The notes beneath the pieces are model-generated. The model was given only the letters and a program-made list of their open reading frames with translations. It was not told the origin of the DNA and made no database searches. From contig NZ_JAGEKR010000024.1 of assembly GCF_017565405.1 (NCBI RefSeq), forward strand, positions 1 through 64,000: DNA of 64,000 bases. The letters run 5' to 3'. Below are positions 16,876 through 26,057 of this stretch, piece by piece. Within the stretch, counting starts at the first letter, position 1, and each line of letters begins with the position of its first letter. The translations under genes and the position numbers were made by a program. The DNA is from Allobranchiibius sp. CTAmp26. GTDB lineage: Bacteria > Actinomycetota > Actinomycetes > Actinomycetales > Dermatophilaceae.

Positions 16876-17769
16876 TCAGCGGGTGGTTCGCGCCGTCGCC
16901 GGGTCGGGCGCGATGATCCGCAGCGCACCCGGCAGCACGGTCGCCGTCACCGGCAGCGGAGCGAGAGGGTCGCCGTCGGCGTACGCCTGGACGCCGTCGG
17001 CCTCGATGCGCACCTCGCGTCCGCGCAGGACGACGATCTCCTCGTTGGCGGTGTGGGTGCCGCGGTAGACCTGCGGCAGCTTGCGGATGAAGCTCGCGCG
17101 GCTGCCCGCGCCGAGCAGCAGGACGTCGAGCAGGCCGTCGGCCGGGTCCGCGTCGGGGGCGATGTGCATGCCCTTGCCGTAGTAGCCGGAGTTGGCGGCC
17201 ACCACGGTGAACCCGTCGAACGTGCGCTCCACGCCGTCGACCGTGACCCGGTACGTCGTGACCGGGAACGTGGCCATCGCACGCAGTGCCCCGAGCGGGT
17301 ACTGCAGCACGCCGGGCACCCGGCGCATGCCGTTCACCAGCTGCGAGGCCAGCGAGTCGACGCCGGCGTAGACGCTGCCGACGACGACCTTGTCACCGAC
17401 GCCGATCGCGTCGACCAGGCGCACCCCGCCGTTGATCAGGAACGCCGCGAGCACCTGCGGGTCCGTCGGGATGCTCAGCTGGCGGGCGAAGTCGTTCCCG
17501 CGGCCCGAGGGGGCGATCCCGAGCGTGACCCCCCGGTGCGCCACCGCCTTCGCGACCGAACTGACCATGCCGTCGCCGCCGACGGCGACGCAGACCTCGT
17601 CCTCGGCGGTATCTGCGACGAGGTCGTCAGCCGCCTCGATGCCGGGACTGACCGTGGACCGCACCCGAGCGCCGCGTGCCCGCAGCGCCGCGCCGACCTC
17701 GGCGGCGACGCGTGCCCCGCGTCCTCCACCGGAGTGCGGATTCACCAGGAGGTGGAAGGAGCGGGTCAC
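16876..17769 (-). CDS. Diacylglycerol kinase family lipid kinase
   Basis: The protein has 297 residues. It shows the family nucleotide-binding signatures PHSGGGRG (near residue 10), VAVGGDGMV (about 62-70) and GIAPSGRGNDFA (about 82-93). The C-terminal beta-rich domain (EADGVQAYADGDPL) is complete. Members phosphorylate diacylglycerol, sphingoid bases or related lipids at the membrane; substrate cannot be told. The GTG at 17769 is chosen because it overlaps the stop of the upstream oxidase gene (GTGA), which indicates coupled expression. A longer frame upstream of it is only a shadow of that gene. It is the first chromosomal gene right of the island. Confidence 0.88.
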   Translation of the reverse strand: MTRSFHLLVNPHSGGGRGARVAAEVGAALRARGARVRSTVSPGIEAADDLVADTAEDEVCVAVGGDGMVSSVAKAVAHRGVTLGIAPSGRGNDFARQLSIPTDPQVLAAFLINGGVRLVDAIGVGDKVVVGSVYAGVDSLASQLVNGMRRVPGVLQYPLGALRAMATFPVTTYRVTVDGVERTFDGFTVVAANSGYYGKGMHIAPDADPADGLLDVLLLGAGSRASFIRKLPQVYRGTHTANEEIVVLRGREVRIEADGVQAYADGDPLAPLPVTATVLPGALRIIAPDPATARTTR

Positions 17770-19352
17770 GGGATCAGCACCCCCGGGTTGAGCACGCCGG
17801 CGGGGTCCACGGCCTGCTTGACCGCGCGCAGCACCGTCGCCCCGATCGGGCCGATCTCCTCGGCGTACCACTGCTTGTGGTCCCGGCCGACAGCGTGGTG
17901 GTGGGTGATCGTGCCGCCCGCGTCGACGATCGCCTCCGACGCCGCTGCCTTGGCGGCGTACCACTGCCCGCGCGGATCGTCCGTCTCCCGGCACGCCACG
18001 GTGAAGTACAGCGACGCACCCGTGCGGTAGACGTGCGAGATGTGGCAGAGCACGATCGGGTTCGTCCCCTGCGCGCTCAACGCGCCTTCCAGCGCGGCCT
18101 TCACCTCGGCGTACAGGTGGTCCAGATTGCCCCAGAACGTCGCCGTCTCCAGGGTCTCGACCAGGACGCCCTCGTCGAGGAGCGCGTCGCGTAGGTACGG
18201 CGCGCTGAACCGCCCCTGCGCCCACTGCTGCCCGTCCTCGACGCCGAGCGGCGTGCCGCCGAGGCTCTCCAGGGTCGCCCCGACCTCGCTCCGCATCCGA
18301 GCAACGCGTTCTGCGGCGCCTTCGTACCCGCACACCATCAGGGCACCGCCCGGGGAGTCCGCGCCGATGCTCTCCGGTTTCGCGAGATTGAGCGACGTCT
18401 CGGTCTCGTCCGACAGCCGCAGGACGGTCGGGTTGATGCCGTCCTGGGTGAGCGTCCTCATCGCCGTCGCGCCGTCGGCGAACGACGGGAACCGCCAGGT
18501 CTCGTAGAGCGCGGTCGCTGGCGCGGCCCGGACCGCCAGCGTCACCTCGGTAACGATGCCGAGGGTGCCCTCGGAGCCGAGCACCATCTGTCTGAGGTCG
18601 GGTCCCGCCGCGCTCGCGGGCGCGGCCCCGAGCTCCCAGGTGCCCTGCGGCGTCGCGACCTTGAGGCCGACGACCATCGCATCGAATCGGCCGTACCCCG
18701 ACGACGACTGGCCGCTGGAGCGGGTGGCCGCGAAACCGCCGATGGTGGCGAACTCGAACGACTGCGGGAAGTGACCGAGGGTGAGGCCGTGCTCACCGAG
18801 CAGCTCCTCCGCCCGTGGTCCGGAGACACCGGCCTGCAGCACCGCGGTGCTCGACACGTCGTCCACGCCGACCAGCCCGTCGAGTCGACCGAGGTCGATC
18901 GCGACGACCCCGGAGAAACCCTCGTGGGCGGCTGCGAGGCCGCCGACGACGGAGGTGCCGCCGCCATACGGGACGACGGCGATCCGGCGTTCGGCGCAGA
19001 GCGTCACGAGGGCCAGCACCTCGCCGTGATCCGCAGGGCGCAGGACGGCGTCCGGTGCTGCGCCGGCGTCGCCGCCGCGCAGAGCCAGCAGGTCGGGCGT
19101 CGACTTGCCACCCGTGTGCAGCACCCGCGCATCGTCGCCCGTGTCGACATGCTCGACTCCGACGACTCCGCGCAGCGCGTCGAGCAGCTCGTCGGAAAGT
19201 TCGATGGGTGGCAGCTGCACGGTCGCGACGTCCATCGCCGGCCGTGGGGACGCCGGCCCGAACGCCAACTCGAGCATGCCGATCGCGTTGGGCGGAAGCG
19301 TCGCCGCGTGAGCCGGATCTCCCCAGCGAGACCAGTGCATTCGATCACTCAT
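17766..19352 (-). CDS. FAD-binding oxidase, alkyldihydroxyacetonephosphate-synthase-like
   Basis: The protein has 528 residues. A PCMH-type FAD domain has the binding loop VVPYGGGTSVVGG (about 126-138) and GGFAATRSSGQ. The C-terminal substrate domain has ICHISHVYRTGA-like sequence (LCHISHVYRTGASLYF) and the triple-His motif THHHAVGRDHKQWY. These are hallmarks of alkyl-DHAP synthases and related actinobacterial oxidases. The ATG at 19352 (MSDRMHWSRWGDP) fits the family N-terminus. It is divergent from glpD across about 100 bases and coupled to the lipid kinase gene. This suggests a glycerol-phosphate or ether-type lipid pathway, but true ether-lipid synthesis is unproven. Confidence 0.85.
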   Translation of the reverse strand: MSDRMHWSRWGDPAHAATLPPNAIGMLELAFGPASPRPAMDVATVQLPPIELSDELLDALRGVVGVEHVDTGDDARVLHTGGKSTPDLLALRGGDAGAAPDAVLRPADHGEVLALVTLCAERRIAVVPYGGGTSVVGGLAAAHEGFSGVVAIDLGRLDGLVGVDDVSSTAVLQAGVSGPRAEELLGEHGLTLGHFPQSFEFATIGGFAATRSSGQSSSGYGRFDAMVVGLKVATPQGTWELGAAPASAAGPDLRQMVLGSEGTLGIVTEVTLAVRAAPATALYETWRFPSFADGATAMRTLTQDGINPTVLRLSDETETSLNLAKPESIGADSPGGALMVCGYEGAAERVARMRSEVGATLESLGGTPLGVEDGQQWAQGRFSAPYLRDALLDEGVLVETLETATFWGNLDHLYAEVKAALEGALSAQGTNPIVLCHISHVYRTGASLYFTVACRETDDPRGQWYAAKAAASEAIVDAGGTITHHHAVGRDHKQWYAEEIGPIGATVLRAVKQAVDPAGVLNPGVLIP

Positions 19353-19456
19353 ACGTTAAAGTGTGACACAGAACGTTTACTCGTAACATCGGAAACGCCG
19401 AGAAGAACACACGCGCAATGCATCAGCCCGCACCGGGCACGTTGGGAAGGCACTCC

Positions 19457-20974
19457 ATGGCCCGCGACACCGCACTCAACGGCGCCCGACGGGCGCGCGA
19501 ACTCGCCGAGGTCACCGACGGCCGATCGATCGACCTCCTCGTCATCGGCCTCGGGGCCACCGGCGCGGGCGTGGCACTCGACGCGGCGTCGCGCGGCCTG
19601 AGCGTCGTGGCCATCGACGCGCACGACCTCGCGTTCGGCACGTCGCGGTGGAGTTCGAAACTCGCGCACGGCGGGCTGCGCTACCTCGCGCACGGCCAGA
19701 TCGGCATCGCCCACGAGAGCGCGGCCGAGCGCGGGATCCTGCTACGCCGCACCGCGCCCCATCTCGTCCGACCGTCCCGGTGGCTGGTGCCCCTCACGCC
19801 GGACATCTCCCGCAGGAGCGCCGCGATCATCGGTGCGGGATTCGCCGCCGGCGACGTGCTGCGCCGCGTCGTCCGTACGCCGAGTGCGCTGCTGCCGCGC
19901 CCCGGCCGGGTCGGCGCGGCGCAGGCCCGCGCCCTCGCGCCCGCGCTACGACACGACATCCGTGGTGGCATCACGGCCTGGGACGCCCGGATCGAGGACG
20001 ACGCCCGGCTGGTCGTCGCGCTGGCGCGCACCGCTGCGGGCGAGGGCGCCCGAGTGCTCACCCGGGTCCGAGCGCTCGAGGTGACGGGCGACGGGGCGCG
20101 GGTGCGCGACGAACTCGCCGGCACCACTCACGACATCAAGGCGCGGGCAGTCGTGAACGCCGCGGGCGTGTGGGCCGCCGGGCTGGTGCCCGATGTCGCC
20201 CTCCGGCCGTCACGCGGCACCCACCTGGTGCTGCGCACCGACACCCTCGGCGGAAGCGGCGTCATCGTCAACGCGCCGGTGCCGGGCTCGATCGGCCGCT
20301 TCGTCTTCTCGTTGCCGCAGCCGGACGGCCGGACCTACCTGGGACTCACCGACGAAGCTGCCGACGGGCCGGTCCCCGACGTGCCGGTCGCCACCGACGG
20401 CGAGATCGACTTCCTGCTCGACACCTTCAGCCGGGTGCTCGAGCGACCGCTGACCCGGGCCGACGTCGTGGGCACGTACGCCGGCCTGCGCCCGCTGCTG
20501 GACGCGGGCGGCTCGACCGCCGACATCTCCCGGCGCCATGCGGTGCTGACCTCGCCGGACGGGGTGGTGACGGTCATCGGAGGCAAGCTGACGACGTACC
20601 GCCGGATGGCGGAAGACGCCGTCGATGCGGTGGTCCGCGAACGCGGGCTCACGGCGGCGCCGTGCCGCACCCACGACCTGCCGCTCGTCGGCGCTGCGGC
20701 TCCCGCCGTATTGGCTCGGGTCGCCGCGCCCGATCGTCTGGTGCACAAGTACGGCACCGAGGCGCCCGCGCTGACAGCCGATGCCGACCTGCTGACCCCC
20801 GTCGGCGAGGACCAGCTCGTCACCCGGGCCGAGCTCGTCTTCGGCGTCACCCACGAGGGCGCGCTCGATGTCGACGACCTGCTCGACCGGCGCACCCGCA
20901 TCGGCCTGGTCGCGACGGACCGTGCAGCGGTCCTGCCGGCAGCCACGGAGGCGCTGGACTCGTACGGCAGCTGA
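19457..20974 (+). CDS. glpD: Glycerol-3-phosphate dehydrogenase (FAD-dependent)
   Basis: GlpD oxidises glycerol-3-phosphate to dihydroxyacetone phosphate at the membrane and passes electrons to quinone. The 505 residues show the N-terminal FAD motif LLVIGLGATGAGVALDAASR (about 28-47). The GlpD-specific stretch GTSRWSSKLAHGGLRYL follows, and a C-terminal alpha-GlyPO domain (KYGTEAPALTADADLL onward) is complete. The ATG at 19457 has GGGAAGG at 19444-19450, six bases away; the upstream ATG at 19418 has none. It is divergent from the AGPS-like oxidase. The spacer at 19353-19400 contains AACGTT-type elements and is the likely shared promoter zone. Confidence 0.93.
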   Translation: MARDTALNGARRARELAEVTDGRSIDLLVIGLGATGAGVALDAASRGLSVVAIDAHDLAFGTSRWSSKLAHGGLRYLAHGQIGIAHESAAERGILLRRTAPHLVRPSRWLVPLTPDISRRSAAIIGAGFAAGDVLRRVVRTPSALLPRPGRVGAAQARALAPALRHDIRGGITAWDARIEDDARLVVALARTAAGEGARVLTRVRALEVTGDGARVRDELAGTTHDIKARAVVNAAGVWAAGLVPDVALRPSRGTHLVLRTDTLGGSGVIVNAPVPGSIGRFVFSLPQPDGRTYLGLTDEAADGPVPDVPVATDGEIDFLLDTFSRVLERPLTRADVVGTYAGLRPLLDAGGSTADISRRHAVLTSPDGVVTVIGGKLTTYRRMAEDAVDAVVRERGLTAAPCRTHDLPLVGAAAPAVLARVAAPDRLVHKYGTEAPALTADADLLTPVGEDQLVTRAELVFGVTHEGALDVDDLLDRRTRIGLVATDRAAVLPAATEALDSYGS

Positions 20975-20993
20975 GATCCCTTCGGAACGGACC

Positions 20994-21404
20994 TCAGGCC
21001 GGCATCGGGCGGCCCGCGTCGTCGTACCGGTCGCGGGCGTCACGCACCCTCGACATGTGGTCCTCCGACCACGCCACGAGCATCTTGAAGGCGGGGGTCA
21101 GGGACGCGCCGAGCTCGGTGATCTCGTACTCGACCCGCGGCGGCACCTCGGGGAACTGGGTGCGGGTGATGAGACCGTCGCGTTCGAGCTGTCGCAGCCG
21201 ACCGGTGAGGGTCTTAGCGGTCACCGTGCCCAGCGCGTCGCGCATCACGTTGAACCGCAACGGCCCCCGGTTCTGCAGGAGCCACAGGATCGGGGTGGTC
21301 CATCGGCTGAAGGCGACGTCGACGACCGGCGACACGGGACACGGATCGAATGCCTTGCCCTCTGCACACGGGGTGGCGACGGGATCGGCGGTGTCAATCG
21401 GCAT
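20994..21404 (-). CDS. HxlR-family transcriptional regulator (QorR-like)
   Basis: The protein has 136 residues: a winged helix with the HxlR core (SRWTTPILWLLQNRGPLRFN, then LRQLERDGLITRTQFPEVPP and VEYEITELGASL). A cysteine near the N-terminus (C22 in FDPCPVSP) matches the redox-sensing cysteine of many family members. It is divergent from an NmrA-type reductase, with a palindrome between them, the arrangement of QorR and its quinone reductase. It probably represses both genes until quinones or oxidants modify the cysteine. The regulatory logic is inferred. Confidence 0.9.
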   Translation of the reverse strand: MPIDTADPVATPCAEGKAFDPCPVSPVVDVAFSRWTTPILWLLQNRGPLRFNVMRDALGTVTAKTLTGRLRQLERDGLITRTQFPEVPPRVEYEITELGASLTPAFKMLVAWSEDHMSRVRDARDRYDDAGRPMPA

Positions 21405-21418
21405 CCCGACAGTATCTC

Positions 21419-21430
21419 CTAGGAACCTAG
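21419..21430. promoter_or_regulatory. Palindromic operator between the HxlR gene and the reductase gene
   Basis: CTAGG-AA-CCTAG is a perfect inverted repeat located 15 bases upstream of the regulator start. It is placed to control both divergent promoters. Flanking GTATC and GTATCC extend the site. Confidence 0.55.
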
Positions 21431-21505
21431 TATCCCGCGGGCCTATGTTGGCGAGGAGAACCCGGCGCGTCCGCGTCGGCCACGCTCCACGCCAGGAGGA
21501 TCCCC

Positions 21506-22375
21506 ATGCCCACGTACACCGTCACCGCCGCCACCGGTCAGCTCGGACGCCTGGTCGTCGAGGAACTGCTCGCCCGCGACATCGCCGCACAGGACGTCGT
21601 CGCCGTCGTGCGAACGCCGAGCAAAGCGGCCGATCTCGCCGAGCGGGGCGTGCAGGTGCGCGAAGGCGACTACGAGCGACCGGAGAGCCTGACCGCCGCC
21701 CTACACGACGTCGACCGGCTCCTGATGATCTCTGGAAGCGAGGCGGGTCAACGCATCCCGCAGCACACCAACGTGATCGATGCTGCCAAAGCCGGTGGCG
21801 CGACGCGCATCGTCTACACGAGCATCCTCAACGCCGACGACACGACCAACCCGCTGGCCGGCGAGCACCAGGAGACCGAGCGCATGCTGCACGCGTCGGG
21901 TGTGCCGATCACCCTGCTGCGCAACGGCTGGTACGACGAGAACTACACCGCCCAGCTCGCGCAGTACCTCGACCACGGTGAGATCGTCGGCGCCGCCGGC
22001 AGCGGCCGGATCTCGGCGGCCGCCCGCAAGGACTACGCCGTCGCCGCAGTGGCCGCGCTGCTGCAGGACGAGGCCGGCGACCACACGTACGAGCTCGGCG
22101 GACCGTCGTTCGACATGTCCGAACTGGCCGCGGCGGTCAGCGAGGTGACCGGCAGCACCGTCGTCTACCGCGACGTCCCCGCGGCCGAGTACGTCGCCGT
22201 GCTGCGCGGCAACGGTCTCGACGAGGCCACCGCGCAGTTCGTCGCCAGCATCGACACGTCCATCGCCCACGGCGACCTCGAGACCAGCAGCGATGACCTC
22301 ACGCGGTTGCTCGGGCGGGCCGCCACACCGCTGGCCGACGTCGTCCGGGCCGCGCACGCGCAGCACACCCCGTGA
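21506..22375 (+). CDS. NmrA-type NAD(P)H:quinone oxidoreductase (QorB-like)
   Basis: The protein has 289 residues and an atypical short-chain dehydrogenase fold. The N-terminal dinucleotide motif is VTAATGQLGRLVVEELL (about 5-21). The segment SGSEAGQRIPQHTNVIDAAK and TLLRNGWYDENY are typical of QorB/QOR2 enzymes that reduce quinones with NADPH. AGGAGG lies just upstream of the ATG at 21506. It is divergent from the HxlR regulator and probably detoxifies quinones under its control. Confidence 0.88.
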   Translation: MPTYTVTAATGQLGRLVVEELLARDIAAQDVVAVVRTPSKAADLAERGVQVREGDYERPESLTAALHDVDRLLMISGSEAGQRIPQHTNVIDAAKAGGATRIVYTSILNADDTTNPLAGEHQETERMLHASGVPITLLRNGWYDENYTAQLAQYLDHGEIVGAAGSGRISAAARKDYAVAAVAALLQDEAGDHTYELGGPSFDMSELAAAVSEVTGSTVVYRDVPAAEYVAVLRGNGLDEATAQFVASIDTSIAHGDLETSSDDLTRLLGRAATPLADVVRAAHAQHTP

Positions 22376-22489
22376 CCCGCGTCGTGACGGGACTTCCGAT
22401 CGACAGGTAGCGCGTTCCTCGGCCGGGACACAGGTGTAGTTTCCAAGGGGTACGGCGACCGAGGGGGCCGCCCGATCGGGAAAGTCCGG

Positions 22490-22729
22490 ATGAGCACATC
22501 TGATCTGTCGCCGGTCGGCCTGATCGGCCATCTGAGTGTGGCGACGCAGGGTGACGACGGACCGGGGGAAGCAGTGTTCAGGATCAGGGGTGGCACCGAG
22601 GCCTTCATCGCACGCTCCCCCGAGCCCCTCCGACGTGGACAGCAGGTCGTCTGTGTCGCGGAGCTCGGTTCCCGTGCCGTCGAGGTCGCCCCGTGGGGGG
22701 AGCGCCTGGACTCACTGCTGCGCCTCTAG
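22490..22729 (+). CDS. Small NfeD-like (OB-fold) protein preceding flotillin
   Basis: The protein has 79 residues. It reads as an isolated C-terminal NfeD OB-fold (GLIGHLSVATQ, PGEAVFRIRGGTEAFIA, LRRGQQVVCVAELGSRAVEV) with no membrane segment. NfeD proteins are normally encoded beside SPFH/flotillin genes and act with them. Here the flotillin gene follows after 69 bases. The short, membrane-free form is unusual but recurrent in actinobacteria. The role is inferred from gene order. Confidence 0.75.
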   Translation: MSTSDLSPVGLIGHLSVATQGDDGPGEAVFRIRGGTEAFIARSPEPLRRGQQVVCVAELGSRAVEVAPWGERLDSLLRL

Positions 22730-22798
22730 GTCCGCACCCCTCACCATCTGCCTTCGCCGACGTACGGCGCGCACCACCCACTTCACCAAGGAGAAACA

Positions 22799-23980
22799 GT
22801 GTTCGGATATCGGGTCCCTCGCGCTGACGAGGCCATGCTCATCTCTGGTGGCAAGGGATCGGGCGTCTCCCCCTTCCGCGTCGTGACCGGTCACGGCGCG
22901 TTCGTGCTCCCCGTCTTCCGCAAGGTGCAGTTCCTCACGCTCTCGCTCTTCGAGGCCGAGGTGGAGGAGCCCTGCGTGACCAAGCAGGGCATCGCGCTCA
23001 GCGTGAAGGCGGTCATCGCGGCCAAGATCGGCTCCGACAACGACTCGATCGTGAACGCCGGCCAGCGGTTCCTGTCCGACCAGACCCAGATGGCCACCCT
23101 CACCGGTCGCATCTTCGCCGGCCACCTGCGCAGCATCATCGGCTCGATGACCGTCGAGGAGATCATCACCGAGCGGCAGAAGCTTGCCGGTGAGGTGCTG
23201 GAGGGCTCCAAGGAGGAGATGGCCCGGATGGGTCTGCTCGTCGACGCGCTGCAGATCCAGAACATCGACGACGGCGGCCTCGGATACATCAAGGCCATGG
23301 CCGCGCCGCACAACGCGCGCATCCAGCAGCAGGCGCAGATCGCGCAGGCCAACGCCAACCAGGCCGCGGCCGAGGCCGAGCAGCAGTCGCTGCGCGCGCA
23401 GTCCCAGTTCCAGCGCGACACCGCCGTCACCCAAGCCGGATACACCGCGGAAACCCAGGCGGCTCAGGCGAAGTCGGCCCAGGCCGGCCCCCTGGCGCAG
23501 GCGCAGGCGCAGCGGGAGGTCATCGCGGCACAGACCGAGTTGGCCCAGCGCAACGCCGAGCTGCGCCAGCAGCAGCTGGTCGCCGAAGTGGTGAAGCCGG
23601 CCGAGGCGGACGCCGAGCGGGTGCGGATCCTCGCTCGCGCGGACGCAGAGAAGGTGCAGATCCAGGCCGCCGCCGCGGCCTCCAGTAACCGGGTCGCCCT
23701 GGACCAGGCGCTCATCGCCCAGCTTCCGCAGATCGTGGAGAAGGCCGCCGCGGGTCTGGCGGGCGCGAACATGACGGTCGTCAACGGATCGGACGGACTG
23801 TCCGATCTGGTCACCGGGCTCGCCGGCCAGGGCGTGGCGATCTTCAACGCGCTCAAGGGCGACGTCGGCTCCGACCACGACAAGAACAACCGGTCGCAGG
23901 ACTCCGGGCGCACCGGCGCCAGCGCCGCCAACCCCGACCCGAAGGGGATCGAGGGGCGCGAACAGGGCCCGCGGACCTGA
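22799..23980 (+). CDS. Flotillin-like SPFH-domain protein
   Basis: The protein has 393 residues. The SPFH domain starts at the very N-terminus (MFGYRVPRADEAMLISGG), with no membrane helix before it, as in eukaryotic flotillins. MTVEEIITERQKL (about 118-130) is a flotillin hallmark. A long Ala/Glu/Gln-rich coiled coil spans about 170-300, and the C-terminus is polar and low in complexity. Such proteins form large assemblies on membrane microdomains. The GTG at 22799 has AAGGAG at 22788-22793. It probably works with the NfeD-like protein upstream. Confidence 0.88.
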   Translation: MFGYRVPRADEAMLISGGKGSGVSPFRVVTGHGAFVLPVFRKVQFLTLSLFEAEVEEPCVTKQGIALSVKAVIAAKIGSDNDSIVNAGQRFLSDQTQMATLTGRIFAGHLRSIIGSMTVEEIITERQKLAGEVLEGSKEEMARMGLLVDALQIQNIDDGGLGYIKAMAAPHNARIQQQAQIAQANANQAAAEAEQQSLRAQSQFQRDTAVTQAGYTAETQAAQAKSAQAGPLAQAQAQREVIAAQTELAQRNAELRQQQLVAEVVKPAEADAERVRILARADAEKVQIQAAAAASSNRVALDQALIAQLPQIVEKAAAGLAGANMTVVNGSDGLSDLVTGLAGQGVAIFNALKGDVGSDHDKNNRSQDSGRTGASAANPDPKGIEGREQGPRT

Positions 23981-24011
23981 CGACGGTCGAGCGGGGCGTC
24001 ATGATGGAGGG

Positions 24012-25184
<1,173 letters not shown>

Positions 25185-25194
25185 CCGTGACCCC

Positions 25195-25266
25195 GTCGGG
25201 GGGTATGAGAAACATCGAGGGGTGGCGATATATCGCCACCCCTCGGCGTTTTCGCTACCCCCCGAC
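25195..25266. terminator. Nested double-hairpin bidirectional terminator
   Basis: The inner stem is CGAGGGGTGGCGATA (25216-25230) paired perfectly with 25231-25245. The outer stem is GTCGGGGGGTA (25195-25205) paired with TACCCCCCGAC (25256-25266). It lies between two convergent genes. The inner arm is a perfect 30-base palindrome, so it works from either side. Confidence 0.85.
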
Positions 25267-25274
25267 GGGAGGGG

Positions 25275-26057
25275 TCAGAGCGGGTCGAGGATGCGGCGCA
25301 GGAAGGTGCGGGTGCGCTCCTGCTGCGGGTCGGCGATGACCTGACTCGGCGGGCCGGACTCGACCACGCTGCCGCCGTCGATGAAGAGCACCTGGTCGGC
25401 GACCTGTTGGGCGAACCGCACCTCGTGGGTGACCACGATCATCGTGCGGCCCTCCTGCGCGAGGTCGCGCATCACGCCGAGCACATCCCCCACCAGCTCC
25501 GGGTCGAGCGCCGAGGTGGGCTCGTCGAAGAGCAGCAGTTCGGGGCGTAGCGCGAGAGCGCGGGCGATGCCGACCCGCTGCTGCTGCCCGCCGGACAGCT
25601 GGAACGGGTGCTTGTCGGCCTGATCGGCGAGCCCGACCTTCGCCAGCAGCTCCCGAGCGGACGCCGCCGCCTCCGCGGCGGGCCGTTTCTGCACCACGAT
25701 CGGGCCCTCGGTGACGTTCTGCAGCACCGTGCGGTGCGGGAAGAGGTTGTGACTCTGAAAGACCATCCCGCTCTGCGCGCGGTACCGGGCGATCAGCCGG
25801 CTCTGCTCCTTCGACAACCGTCCACCGCGACCAGGGGTGATCTTGGCGAAGTCCACCTCGACCTCGGCGATCCGGACCGAGCCGGAGTCCGGGATCTCCA
25901 GCGCGTTGAGCGCCCGTAGCAGGGTGGTCTTGCCGGACCCGGACGGTCCCAGCACCACCGTGACCGACCCCGCGGGCACCCTGAGGGAGATGTCCTTCAG
26001 CACCGCGTGCTCGCCGAACGCCTTGGCCAGTCCGCTGACCTGCACCAGATCACTCAT
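25275..26057 (-). CDS. Polar amino-acid ABC transporter, ATP-binding protein
   Basis: The protein has 260 residues with Walker A GPSGSGKTT (about 37-45), the signature QLSGGQQQRVGIARAL, Walker B LLLFDEPTSALDPE and the switch histidine in VVTHEV. The sequence class is that of GlnQ-type ATPases energising amino-acid import. The ATG at 26057 overlaps the stop of the fused binding protein/permease gene (ATGA). These two genes form a complete importer. Expression is bounded by the strong terminator at 25195-25266. Confidence 0.93.
   Translation of the reverse strand: MSDLVQVSGLAKAFGEHAVLKDISLRVPAGSVTVVLGPSGSGKTTLLRALNALEIPDSGSVRIAEVEVDFAKITPGRGGRLSKEQSRLIARYRAQSGMVFQSHNLFPHRTVLQNVTEGPIVVQKRPAAEAAASARELLAKVGLADQADKHPFQLSGGQQQRVGIARALALRPELLLFDEPTSALDPELVGDVLGVMRDLAQEGRTMIVVTHEVRFAQQVADQVLFIDGGSVVESGPPSQVIADPQQERTRTFLRRILDPL

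Noticed and set aside
19648-21981. A 777-codon plus-strand frame across glpD, the HxlR gene and the NmrA-type gene
   Set aside because: Arg/Pro-rich translation without motifs; it crosses three well-supported genes in other frames.
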